Below, in pieces: positions 33,559-42,628 of a DNA stretch of 64,000 nucleotides (position 1 is the stretch's first letter; each line of letters starts with the position of its first letter). The translations under genes were made by a program, and so were the position numbers. Origin of the DNA: Tetranychus cinnabarinus (taxonomy: Eukaryota; Arthropoda; Arachnida; Trombidiformes; Tetranychidae); contig WHVY01000008.1 of the NCBI GenBank assembly GCA_022266195.1, positions 1,860,001 through 1,924,000 of the forward strand, written 5' to 3'. The notes below the pieces were generated by a model. The model was not told where the DNA came from. It did not search any database and saw only the letters and a program-made list of their open reading frames with translations.

Positions 33559-34402
33559 GTTCGGTTGAGTGAGAAAATTTGGATCCAAACAATTAAAAAT
33601 AAAATTCAATGAATATCACAAAACACAAAACACATTTAAGTGAAACATGTGTGAATCACATGACCAAAGCAAAAGAAGGAAAAGTGAGTGAAAAGCTGCA
33701 TGGAGTTGAAAGTAATCTTCAAGTCAAAGCTTAAGCACAAAGCTTAAGGGAAAATCGTCAGCATTAACTAAAATCTTTGAAAATTAGGAAACTTGAATTC
33801 TAACGATGGATTTAATTAATCATTCTTATTCCGCGATTTTCAAATAAAGTTAGATCGATAGAGCAAAGTTCAACAAACTGACTCAGTTTTAGTTTCTTAA
33901 AATTTATCTTTGGTTATCGGGTATTTTGGCAAGAATTATTACAACTGTAGTACTTTTTAACAATTTTGAAGTGGTTCATCAGACTCAAAATATCAAAACT
34001 ATTACCCCAAGTTATCCGAACCGATTTCAATGATTAGTGTGCCATTCAATTCCTTACTAACTAACAATATAGTTTGTCGTCTTTTGATTACAAATGGAGA
34101 GAAGGTTCGAAAAGCGTCTTTTATTGTAAATCGGTATGCATAGATGAATAAGAAAGCAATGATGTGTGTCCATAGCTGAACTTTTTTGTTTCACCCGTTT
34201 TGTTTTGTGTGCTCATTAAAATAATTTACAACGATTTTAAATGTGCATTAATGGTCCCCTAAAAAACCTGTTGATTTAATTTAGTTTATTTTTGACTGAT
34301 CAAACCATCTAGACATAACAAGCTATTGAATAAAACCCTTGACCAACAAGTATTATCATTGATTCAATAAGAACAAATGAAATGTTTATTAGGATCAAAT
34401 CC
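33559..34402. other. Intergenic, no feature seen
   Basis: This is the RCL1 promoter side and the spacer to the next small gene. No coding, RNA or repeat feature was recognised. Confidence 0.4.
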
Positions 34403-35070
34403 TTAGTTATGAAGGAAAACTTCTAACATGTTTTGCTTTTTGAATGATCTTACAATGATCTTGTTAGATTGAGAAAGATTGGCTTCTTGGTAAACCCATG
34501 GAGCAATAACTGATCTTCGAGGCCAAGAACGACGAATAATTTCCTCTTTGATTTGTTGGTCAACTGATAGTTTTATTTGTTGTTGCTGTTGTTGTTTAAT
34601 TTGTTTCTCTTCTTCGAGTTTTAAACTTAAAGGTATTGAACAACCATCAGGAATACCAGTTCCAAAACGTAGTACAAGTCGGTAACAAGCTGAAGATAGG
34701 GAATCATCATAATCAATTGAAGACATATTCAAACAAAGTAAACTGAGAATTAGGGAAAACAATTTCGATCCTAATAAGAAGAAATCCGAAGAGTGATGAG
34801 CTAAAGTAGTGAAATGATTAATAAAATGTTTTTAACAAGGTTTAACAATTTAACAAAGGTCAAAAATGTAAGATGTTCAAGCAAGTCAAGGAAAAAGTAA
34901 AGAGAGTCAACTTTTTAGTTATTAACTACTCAAAGGTTGATGGTTAGGTTAGAACTGAAGTTAAATTGATCAACTCGATTGAGTTTTGAATAGTTTTGCT
35001 CGCAACATTAATCGATACATTTATCTCTCTCTTTACCCAAGATTATAACAATAAGAGGTAACACGACCAT
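34403..35070 (-). CDS. Putative small secreted protein (2 exons, tentative)
   Basis: A minus-strand exon 34403-34770 is open and begins in frame with a strongly hydrophobic run (SKLFSLILSLLCLNMSS). It has no suitable ATG of its own. A short candidate first exon at 35037-35070 (MVVLPLIVIIL) ends with a GTAAAG donor, and the acceptor TTATTAG lies at 34771; joining them keeps frame and gives 133 residues. The mature part has two Cys (SACYRLVLRFGTGIPDGCS), a charged Gln-run segment (EEEKQIKQQQQQQIK) and a basic PRR site. A secreted peptide precursor is possible, but no family is recognised. The first exon is a guess and could be wrong. Confidence 0.35.
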
Positions 35071-36072
35071 GTTAATCATCTTTTGAGATAAGGACAGGAA
35101 AAAGTAATAGAACACGATGGCACCACTAATATTAATAATCCTTTCTTTTTTCTTGCAATTTTTAAACTTTTTCCATCAACTTGTTTATTTTATTGTCAAA
35201 GTTTCTACATTCAACGCCAAATGAAGAAAACTACTGAAATAGGTTCCAAATTCTAAAAATTCGAGAGTAAACTCAATGCCTCATTCAAGAACTAAGAGTA
35301 TTGTCAGAATACTGAAACTGATAATCAGGATGTGACAGAGTGAATCAATCTTTTGAATCTTTTTAATACTTTAGTTTGCCGTCTAATTAAGGGTTGAATG
35401 GATAAGGTTCCGAAAACGGTCCCATCTCTAAACTTGTTGAAACTCGATAGTAACATTGTCTTTACTTGATTTTATTGAAAAGTTGATTCATCTCATTGAT
35501 AATAAAATTTTGGACATTTGGAGATAAAAATAATTAAAATCCAAGTAGTAAGTATGATACCGGGCGTTTTTTTCGCGCTCATGCAGGCATAACTCACGAA
35601 CGGTTAGTGCTACAGACTTCAGACGCGAACCATAAGCTTATCGAGATTGCACAACGATAAATTCAAGTGCTCAGGTTATTCAAGGGTAATTCCTTTTTTG
35701 ACCTCTAATTGACATTGAAAGGTCATTTTCCGGAATCGCAAAATTTTTCTGACTCGATAGTGTTAGTTACATGTTCATAATTCATACCATTGGAAAAATG
35801 GAATGAATTTTTCCTGATCAATTGAATGTTGAGGGATCCCCCACATCCTTCAGCCAGTATGAGTTGCTTGCGTTTGCGATATCTAAGATGAATAAAATTA
35901 CTCTTTCATTAGGTTGAAAATTTTTTATTAATAATCAAATATAAAAAATCGACATTCTACATTCGGAAAATCAGTACATTTATCAATCGTTAAATTGTAC
36001 TGCATTCCTGGTTTCAGCAGCTTAACAAAATCCTTTTCATTTTTATAACGCATTCTTTTACGTTAATAAACC
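35071..36072. other. Intergenic; GC-richer island of unknown nature
   Basis: This is mostly AT-rich spacer. A stretch at about 35560-35720 is noticeably richer in CG dinucleotides (ACCGGGCG, TTTCGCGCTC, CACGAACGG) than its surroundings and looks foreign, perhaps the end of an old transposable element. No frame or terminal repeat supports a precise call. Confidence 0.3.
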
Positions 36073-37145
36073 GGACAATACGGTGAAAAGACGGTAAAAA
36101 AGTATTGTTAAAGTGTTTTGACAATTTGTTGAGAAAAGTCTCTTAAAAAAGTAATGTTCATTTGGATGATGTGGTTGATGTGCTAGATTGTTTTATTGAC
36201 AATACGGTGAAAAGACGGTTAAAAAATGTTAGGTGAAATGGTTATACGATTTGTTGAGAAAAGTCTCTTTATAAAATAATGCTTGATTTTAGACATTGAA
36301 GTTAGTCGAAACTTGCATTGACTGACTATAAGTCGACTTAGTCTACTTTGATTATTGACTGACTGACTAGACTAACTCGACTGACTTTCACTGTTTTCAG
36401 TCTTTCATTCAAATTTGTTAAAAGACGCGACAAATTTATGATTTTGCTTAAGCTTCTCAGAGACAAAATGAGTTGTTTTTTGGTCACATGTTATTGAGTT
36501 GAATTAGTTGATAGTCAATGAACGGACCGACTTAAATCTATTCGAAATTTCATCGATTGACTGACTGACTACATCAAACAACTTCAATGGCTAGTTGATT
36601 TGATGGATGTGCTTGATGGCTTAGATTGGGTTGTGGACAAAACGATGATAAGACGGTAGAAAGTAGTGGATAAAGTGTTGGACAATTTTGTTGGATATGA
36701 GAAAAGTCTCTTTAAAAAGTGATGTTTGATTCGGTCGATTTAATGGATGTGTTAGATTCTTTTGTTGACAATAGGGTGAAAAGGAGGTAATAAAACGGAT
36801 CAATCTCAAACGCTAAATCAAGCAATAATAACCAATCAAAAACAATGATGAATCAATCACTTTGGAAATAATTTTATTGAAGAAATTGAGAATTAGAAAA
36901 AAATCAAATAAAAAAATTCACAACCTTACGTGCCTGAAATTCGTCAAGTAAACTCTGATTCAAAGTAGAAATTAATTAAACTTAGCATATTCACCGGCAT
37001 GTTTTTTATGGTTCAATTTAGTTGTAGTGTTTTATGAAAGTGTCGGACGGTGTTTTGTTCAGAAAAGTTTCTTTAAAAAGGGAAGTTTGATTTGGTTCAA
37101 TGGATGTGATCGATGTGTTGGGTTGAGTGATGGACAATATGGTGG
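36073..37145. repeat. Dispersed ~130 bp repeat array with GACT-rich spacer
   Basis: A unit containing GACAATACGGTGAAAAGACGG followed about 55 bases later by GAGAAAAGTCTCTTTA and then GATGTG(T/C)TAGATT recurs. Copies start near 36073, 36198, 36632 and 36768 (partial), with a diverged one near 37023. The first two copies abut. The interval 36300-36600 holds short GACT-type runs (ATTGACTGACTGACTA near 36350 and 36555). No protein is encoded. It could be an old minisatellite or the sub-terminal repeats of a transposable element. Other spacer between the copies shows nothing. Confidence 0.65.
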
Positions 37146-37309
37146 TCAATATCAATGATAGAATAGTTAAGTGAGAAGTTGAGAGGTGAAATCCTTAGAC
37201 TAACAATCAAATTATTCACTCGCTAAGTATTAATCAATGATGCTAACTAACGTAAACGGTAAATATATCTACAATAAAAACGAAATGAAATCTATTTGAC
37301 CTAACAATA

Positions 37310-38583
37310 AGGTAGGGTAGATAAAGTTTGTCAGTAAAATTCAAACACATTTTGGGTCAATAAGAACATGTAGAAGATCAGTTTTTTTAGTTTATTACTG
37401 ATAGTGGACCATTGGTCGAAGCATAGGCTATTTTTTCTTTACAATTTTTCATCAAATTTTCGAAATATTCGATATCAAACTCTTTTAACATTTTTTTGAT
37501 GCGCATCTTTAGTTGACGGAAAGTTTTGGCCTCCCATCCATCCTTGTAGACCTTTTGTTTTAAATGTGACCAGAACCGTTCAATAGGTCTTAGTTGCGGT
37601 ACATTTGGAGGGTTTTGTTCCTTCTCTACTACTTTTATGGCCAAATTTTCAAGCGTTTCAAGAGTGAATGAAGCATAGTGAGCAGAAGCACCGTCAGGCC
37701 AAAATATGTAGCGTCCATGTGGATAGAACTTTTCGATGAATGGTTTGAGTCTTTCAGTAATACAACTAGTTCGATAAATTTCAGCTGTTACAGCACAGTT
37801 TTTAGGGACAAAATATGGTTCGGAATGACCTTTTTTGGAGATCGCTATCCAAACCAACAGCCTACTTTCGAACTTTGACCGCGTCTTAAACTTGACATTA
37901 TCAGGGACAGATTTACGGTCAGATGACAGAAAATGTTTGGTTGTCTTACCGGAAAGAGGAAAATATGACTCATCGTCCATAATTATGTCACGATAACCAT
38001 TAACTTTCATTAGATCAGAAGTCAAGCTCTTAAGGCGATCAAGTTGTCTTTGCTGCTGAGCTGGTGTCGATTTAGGCGCATCGACCTTTGACCATGTGTC
38101 AATTCCCAATTTTCTCAGCAAATAAATACAATAAGGCTTGGAAATACCAAACTTTTCGGCTAAAAGTCTTTTACTTTTGTCCCAATTTTCGGCGGTTCGT
38201 TTAAATGACGCAATTTTTCTAGCATCCATTTTAACTGGCCTACGCCCACAATTAACATGATTTGAGAGTGGCTTATCATTTCTAACATTTTTGCCGACTC
38301 TATACACCGTTCTTTCACTGATCCCAAGCGGTTTCAATTGCTCAGCACACTTGTACAAAGAAAGGTCAGAATGGTTGGACACAAAGTTAGAAATTAATTT
38401 TCGTTGTTCACACAAAGATAAAGTTACATCAGCCATTTTTGGACTTGAAATGAATCAAAAATTTTGTAAAAATGTCTGTAACCCTTGTGTCTAGCCATGT
38501 CTGAGTTTTGGTGCCAATAGGTCTGCTCATTGTGTTACAATTCAAAAACAAAAAATTACTGACAAACTTTATCTACCCTACCT
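37310..38583 (-). mobile_element. Complete Tc1/mariner element, DD37E type
   Basis: Inverted terminal repeats of 28 bases lie at 37310-37337 and 38556-38583 (outer end AGGTAGGGTAGATAAAGTTT). They are perfect, and each is flanked by TA at 37308-37309 and 38584-38585, the target duplication of this superfamily. The 1274 bp element encodes one intact transposase on the minus strand. Perfect ends and an open frame suggest recent, possibly ongoing mobility. Confidence 0.95.
37387..38436 (-). CDS. Tc1/mariner transposase (DD37E)
   Basis: The protein is 349 residues without stops. The N-terminal half has paired helix-turn-helix features (LGISERTVYRVGKNV; then CGRRPVK, a GRPR-like hook). The catalytic triad reads Asp155 (MDDESYF), Asp248 (WPDGASAHYA) and Glu286 (LRPIERFW), with 37 residues between the second Asp and the Glu. 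DD37E is a named group first described from mosquitoes; DD34E (Tc1) and DD34D (mariner) are the commoner ones. It cuts and pastes the element at TA sites. The protein is intact, so it may be active. Confidence 0.93.
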   Translation of the reverse strand: MADVTLSLCEQRKLISNFVSNHSDLSLYKCAEQLKPLGISERTVYRVGKNVRNDKPLSNHVNCGRRPVKMDARKIASFKRTAENWDKSKRLLAEKFGISKPYCIYLLRKLGIDTWSKVDAPKSTPAQQQRQLDRLKSLTSDLMKVNGYRDIIMDDESYFPLSGKTTKHFLSSDRKSVPDNVKFKTRSKFESRLLVWIAISKKGHSEPYFVPKNCAVTAEIYRTSCITERLKPFIEKFYPHGRYIFWPDGASAHYASFTLETLENLAIKVVEKEQNPPNVPQLRPIERFWSHLKQKVYKDGWEAKTFRQLKMRIKKMLKEFDIEYFENLMKNCKEKIAYASTNGPLSVIN

Positions 38584-38586
38584 TAC

Positions 38587-38627
38587 TATAACATAAAAAA
38601 ATGTTTTTAAAAAACGAGTCCTCGTTG
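38587..38627. repeat. Direct repeat, left copy
   Basis: A 41-base sequence (TATAACATAAAA... ending AACGAGTCCTCGTTG) here recurs in the same orientation at 39632-39672, differing at about one position. The right half of the unit contains a small palindrome (AACGAGTCCTCGTT). The two copies bracket the decayed coding fragment at 38924-39526 and may mark an old element or a duplication. The left copy directly abuts the TA of the mariner insertion. Confidence 0.7.
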
Positions 38628-38923
38628 AGCAAATTTTTACTTAAGAACTTTATGTTGTATAAAACTCTTTCTTATCGTAAAATAAATAGAGTTAATCTCT
38701 CCGGAGAAGTGCGTTATTTCATTTTCATCATTACATTTTGGCGAATACGACAGGATAAATATAAAGTTTTTCTATTTTCTGCTGTTTCAAATCATTATCT
38801 ACTCCTCTCACTCAATCAACTATAAATCCCGATAAAAAAGACAAAGCATAATAGATAAAAAAAATCACATTTATTAAGTCCCATAAAGATACAAATCTAC
38901 TCAGGATATGCATGAGAATGATC

Positions 38924-39526
38924 TCATGTACGACTTCCTGTTATTTGGCGGTATGGTATTTTTCGTCCCTTTCGACCATCAGGGATGTTTGGTGGAATGT
39001 AATCCTCCCTACCGATACAATCAATGCAACAATCAATGCATACATGTTTGGGTCCACCAGGCCAAGTGGAGTGGTTCATTTCATGTTTCTTTAGTGAATC
39101 CTTTCGAGAAAAGCGTATCTACACCACCTGCAGTAAAATTTCCCATCTTCTGGAGCGAACTTTGCTTAAGGATTACTAACCAATACCAAATTTCGAGCCT
39201 CAGCGGATAACCCATATTTGCAATCCTTCAAATGTCGGTTTTTAACACCTTTTATGTGGAAATTATGCATCAAAGAGTTCTCCCATTGTACCTCAGTTAC
39301 GTCCAGCATTTTACCATCAACTGTACCCGTTCACGGGAAACTAATTTTTCCAATGGTATTCACCGTCATGAGTTTTTGCGGTCCCTCTTGCTAAATATCG
39401 TCCAGCTTTCGCGGAAGCTTCATCGACATCACTTTCTTCTTCTTTGGTGTCACTGTTTTCACTAATATCGACTTCAGTGTCACAGTCTAAATTGTAAAGA
39501 TCTTCACGTTCATTTAACTCGGCCAT
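38924..39526 (-). pseudogene. Decayed gene fragment: acidic N-terminus plus C2H2 zinc finger
   Basis: On the minus strand, a frame from the ATG at 39526 encodes an acidic segment (LDCDTEVDISENSDTKEEE) and then RYLARGTAKTHDGEYHWK, after which a stop and frame changes occur. Further down, one frame reads VTEVQWENSLMHNFHIKGVK and reaches FYCRWCRYAF after an in-frame stop. A one-base shift then restores KDSLKKHEMNH. Together these form a broken C2H2 finger (C-x2-C ... H-x4-H), followed by CIDCCIDCIG and a basic end. At least one stop and two frameshifts make it a pseudogene. The acidic start resembles piggyBac-type transposases, but the zinc finger does not settle the family. Copies elsewhere in the genome would tell whether it is mobile. 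Confidence 0.55.
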
Positions 39527-39631
39527 TCTTTCAATAATAACAAATTGAATTAACACAGAAACACGTTAAGTAAAGAAAATAAACTTAAAACAACAAACTG
39601 AGGACAGTGAAAAGTTGTTAGTGCGGGAAAA

Positions 39632-39672
39632 TATAACATAAAAACATGTTTTTAAAAAACGAGTCCTCGTTG
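39632..39672. repeat. Direct repeat, right copy
   Basis: The second copy of the 41-base repeat at 38587-38627. Just downstream, at 39677, the large segmental duplication begins. Confidence 0.7.
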
Positions 39673-40923
39673 TCGTCCCCTTTTCAGGCTACACTGGTGT
39701 TACGACTGATGCTTAAACTTGTGATGAAGATAATAAAGACCAAGGTTTGATTAATTGTCACCCAAGTCTCTTCCATTATCTGAGTTACATTTTATCAAAC
39801 AAAAGCTGTGATAAGTTTTATATATTATATAAAAGTTAAAATATATATTTTGTATAAAAGTTACTGGAAATGACATGAAGTAGGCTTTTTCTGAGAAGTT
39901 ATTAAAAAGATAAATAGAATTCTCAATCTTTATCAGGCCCTTTTCGCTTACCCTTTAACCCTTTTCAATAAGGATCGTTGAAAAAATTATTCCCATTATC
40001 TGGAACATCACTGCACAGGGTGTACAATGGTTTGAACTATTCTGCTTTTCATGTCATTTTATATTTAAAAATTAGTTAGAAAAAATCTATTTCTTATGCG
40101 AGTTCCGTCCTCCTTTTTTCGAACACTTTTCATTAGAGTTTTTCAAGTCCAGAATGAAAAGCCACTTGTAGATAATTTAATTTTCTAGAATCAATGAAAT
40201 GATAAGCTAGATATTTTTCTTCGGCTGATACAGCTTAACACAATTCCTACAACTTCTCAATAGAGCGAACTCGGTGCGATTTTTTTCAGTTTCGTCTTTT
40301 CTAACGAATTTGAGGTCATATTCCGAAAATCATTAAAAATAAGTAAAAATAAGCCTTGAATAATGAGCTTTTCACATTTGGTGGAATTCTTTTCGAGAGT
40401 ACATTTCATTTGGCCTTATCTATTACATTTGTTTTTTGAATAAAAATAAACTTTTGTATTTGAAGTGCCTTCTATTGATTTTACCAAATTAAATCATTGA
40501 ATTATCCGTTTTCTGGAGCCTTTGCTTCTTTGTGCACTAAAACACACGCAAATTTCTGGATACTTACAATATCATGACTGTAATTGATTTAATTTTAGTT
40601 AGTTTTAATGAGAACGATAATATAAATGATTTGGTTTATTATCACAGAAAAGTTACAATGAACAATGGCCATTTCTGAGAAACATCAATGTAACAGCACA
40701 CAGGGAAGCTTGACCTTTGCTCTTTTATATTTACTTATCTGACAATTTACATTGATTAGAATGCTTAAAGGGTAAAATTTCAATTTTTATTATTTCCTAA
40801 TTCCAAGAATTGGTAATCAGAAATCAAGTTCATTTTATTAAATGATTATTTCTTCGACAATAACAAGATCGCATGATTTCTGCTCAATAGGAGTAAAGTA
40901 GTAAAGAGAAAAATATTATTCGT

Positions 40924-40930
40924 TATAAAT
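40924..40930 (+). promoter_or_regulatory. TATA box of secreted-protein gene copy 1
   Basis: TATAAAT lies 88 bases before the ATG at 41012. The same box and the following ATGCCTTTGAAAAATCATTCA are conserved in copy 2 (TATAAATA at 45828-45835), although the sequence just upstream differs by an insertion. Conservation supports a real core promoter. Confidence 0.6.
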
Positions 40931-41011
40931 ATGCCTTTGAAAAATCATTCAATATCCAATTGAACAAGAAATTGATATTTCTCGAGTTTTACTTTTAATT
41001 TTTGTTTCAAA

Positions 41012-42112
41012 ATGTTTGCAAAAGTATTCTTATTGCTTTTACTCTCGTTGTCCAATGTTAAATTTTCAAGTCAAACGATCATTGAAAGAAAGTGTAATGA
41101 CAAATATGAACCAACTAGATACGAAGGCTTTGCCGATGATGGAGAGCTGGTGTTAACAGCCGTTTTCCAAATGGAATCGACAGATGCTTTTGAGCCAATA
41201 CTAAGTGTGGAGCTGAAGCAGTACACTGACAGAAGTTCTTTTAGTACCATTTATTTTGAATTCGAAGACAAGTTTACTCGTTCAAGTTATATCTTCGACT
41301 ACAAACATGCTCATAATAAATCCTCTTGCAGCTCTGGTTTTTTTGTCGCCAAAGAAAAATCTAATTGCATTATAAACCAAGACACGTGTAAGTGGCTGAT
41401 CAAAAGTGGAAAGAAACCAGACCAATCATTGATAGACATGATTGCCCTGCCGAACGTAGCGAAAATCACGATTACAAATGCGTTGAGTCGTAAGATTGTT
41501 AAAGATGTGATTGGTCTTCCGATATATCATTGGTCATATGCTCGATACTGTGAATACAACAAGAAAATATACGATATTGATGGTAATATGATAACTTTGA
41601 AGAAAGAAAATGGTTCATTTGAATTGTTCATCTATCGCCTTTCGAAGAGCGAACTCGAGAACCCAAGACAATTAACCTTAATCAATTCAAAAAACAGTTC
41701 AATATCCATCTTTTGTGATGATGATAAAAATGACATTATTTCTTTGATTAAGACTGGACCCAAGGAAGAGTCAGTGTTGGACAAATATATATTTAGAAAG
41801 TACATCGATAGACTTCGATGTGGCATCTCTTTGTCGCTCGAAATGGAAACCAAAAATTCATCATTTTCTTTCAATGATGTACCATTGAAACTTATTTATA
41901 AGCATAATGGTGCTGATAATATAATACAAGAAGTAAAATTTGAGTCTGACTTCATTGATGTATATTCACCTGAAATTGAAACTACTTCAACAGTTTCTGT
42001 GGATCAACATGATGTTGTCGATGAAAACCAGGAAACTGATAAAGTTAATCCTTTAATAGGAGTTGCCTTGACTATTATAACTTTAGTTAAATCTTATTTC
42101 GATCTTTGGTGA
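41012..42112 (+). CDS. Secreted or surface-anchored protein of unknown family, copy 1
   Basis: A single-exon gene of 366 residues. The signal peptide is MFAKVFLLLLLSLSNVKFSS. The mature region is mixed alpha/beta in character with several Cys (RKCNDK, SSCSSGFF, SNCII, DTCKW, RYCEYN, FCDDDK, RCGIS), likely forming disulphides, and several N-glycosylation sites (for example NKS, NSS, NGS). A Ser/Thr/Glu-rich stalk (SPEIETTSTVSV) leads to a hydrophobic C-terminus, NPLIGVALTIITLVKSYFDLW. That tail could be a single helix or a GPI-anchor signal. I recognise no domain. A paralogue of near-identical layout is encoded 4.9 kb downstream at 45916. A TATA box at 40924 and an open frame suggest expression. 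Function unknown. Confidence 0.75.
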   Translation: MFAKVFLLLLLSLSNVKFSSQTIIERKCNDKYEPTRYEGFADDGELVLTAVFQMESTDAFEPILSVELKQYTDRSSFSTIYFEFEDKFTRSSYIFDYKHAHNKSSCSSGFFVAKEKSNCIINQDTCKWLIKSGKKPDQSLIDMIALPNVAKITITNALSRKIVKDVIGLPIYHWSYARYCEYNKKIYDIDGNMITLKKENGSFELFIYRLSKSELENPRQLTLINSKNSSISIFCDDDKNDIISLIKTGPKEESVLDKYIFRKYIDRLRCGISLSLEMETKNSSFSFNDVPLKLIYKHNGADNIIQEVKFESDFIDVYSPEIETTSTVSVDQHDVVDENQETDKVNPLIGVALTIITLVKSYFDLW

Positions 42113-42628
42113 TCAGTAAACTGTAGATTTCGAATCGATTTACTCGAATCGTTTAAATTTGTTATCAATCCTCATGGTAAATTTTCAGAGATTTATTGCT
42201 CTGTGATTTGATATTGAATATTAAATTAAAAAAAAATTTCGCATCAATTTTGGCAATTTCATTATTAATACAATGATTGGGCTATAAAATATGTATTCAA
42301 AAAGAGTGAAACAAGAAGACTGTAAAGACTTCTTAAAGGTATCTTGTAAATACCCTAAATTAGCATGAGACTAATTCTTGCATTAAAAATATCTCCATTC
42401 AGTACATTAATCATTTCGTTGATTGTAATTAATGAATACAGCGACGAAAATTGTTCTTATCAAAAGAGAATGTTCACTAGGCTCTTTTTTCACACGCTCC
42501 ATTGGCGATGGATCGCCTGACCTAACCTGACTTGTAAGTAATATAATAAATATATTGCAAGAATGTATCGTGAAGATCATCAGATTGAATGATCCATAAA
42601 AATTCATCTTCAGTTTTCCTCTGATAAG

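Larger units (their letters stand above)
39677..42275. repeat. Segmental duplication, copy A1
   Basis: This block matches 45090-47197 from CCCCTTTTCAGGCTACACTGG at the left to the region after the stop codon of the secreted-protein gene at the right. Copy A1 has about 560 extra bases (roughly 39835-40395) missing from A2. A2 has about 49 extra bases just upstream of the TATA box. Non-coding parts of the block (39677-40923) hold no other gene. Confidence 0.85.

Noticed and set aside
38908..39210. Plus-strand frame of 100 codons
   Set aside because: It is the shadow of the decayed zinc-finger fragment, whose recognisable protein text is on the minus strand.
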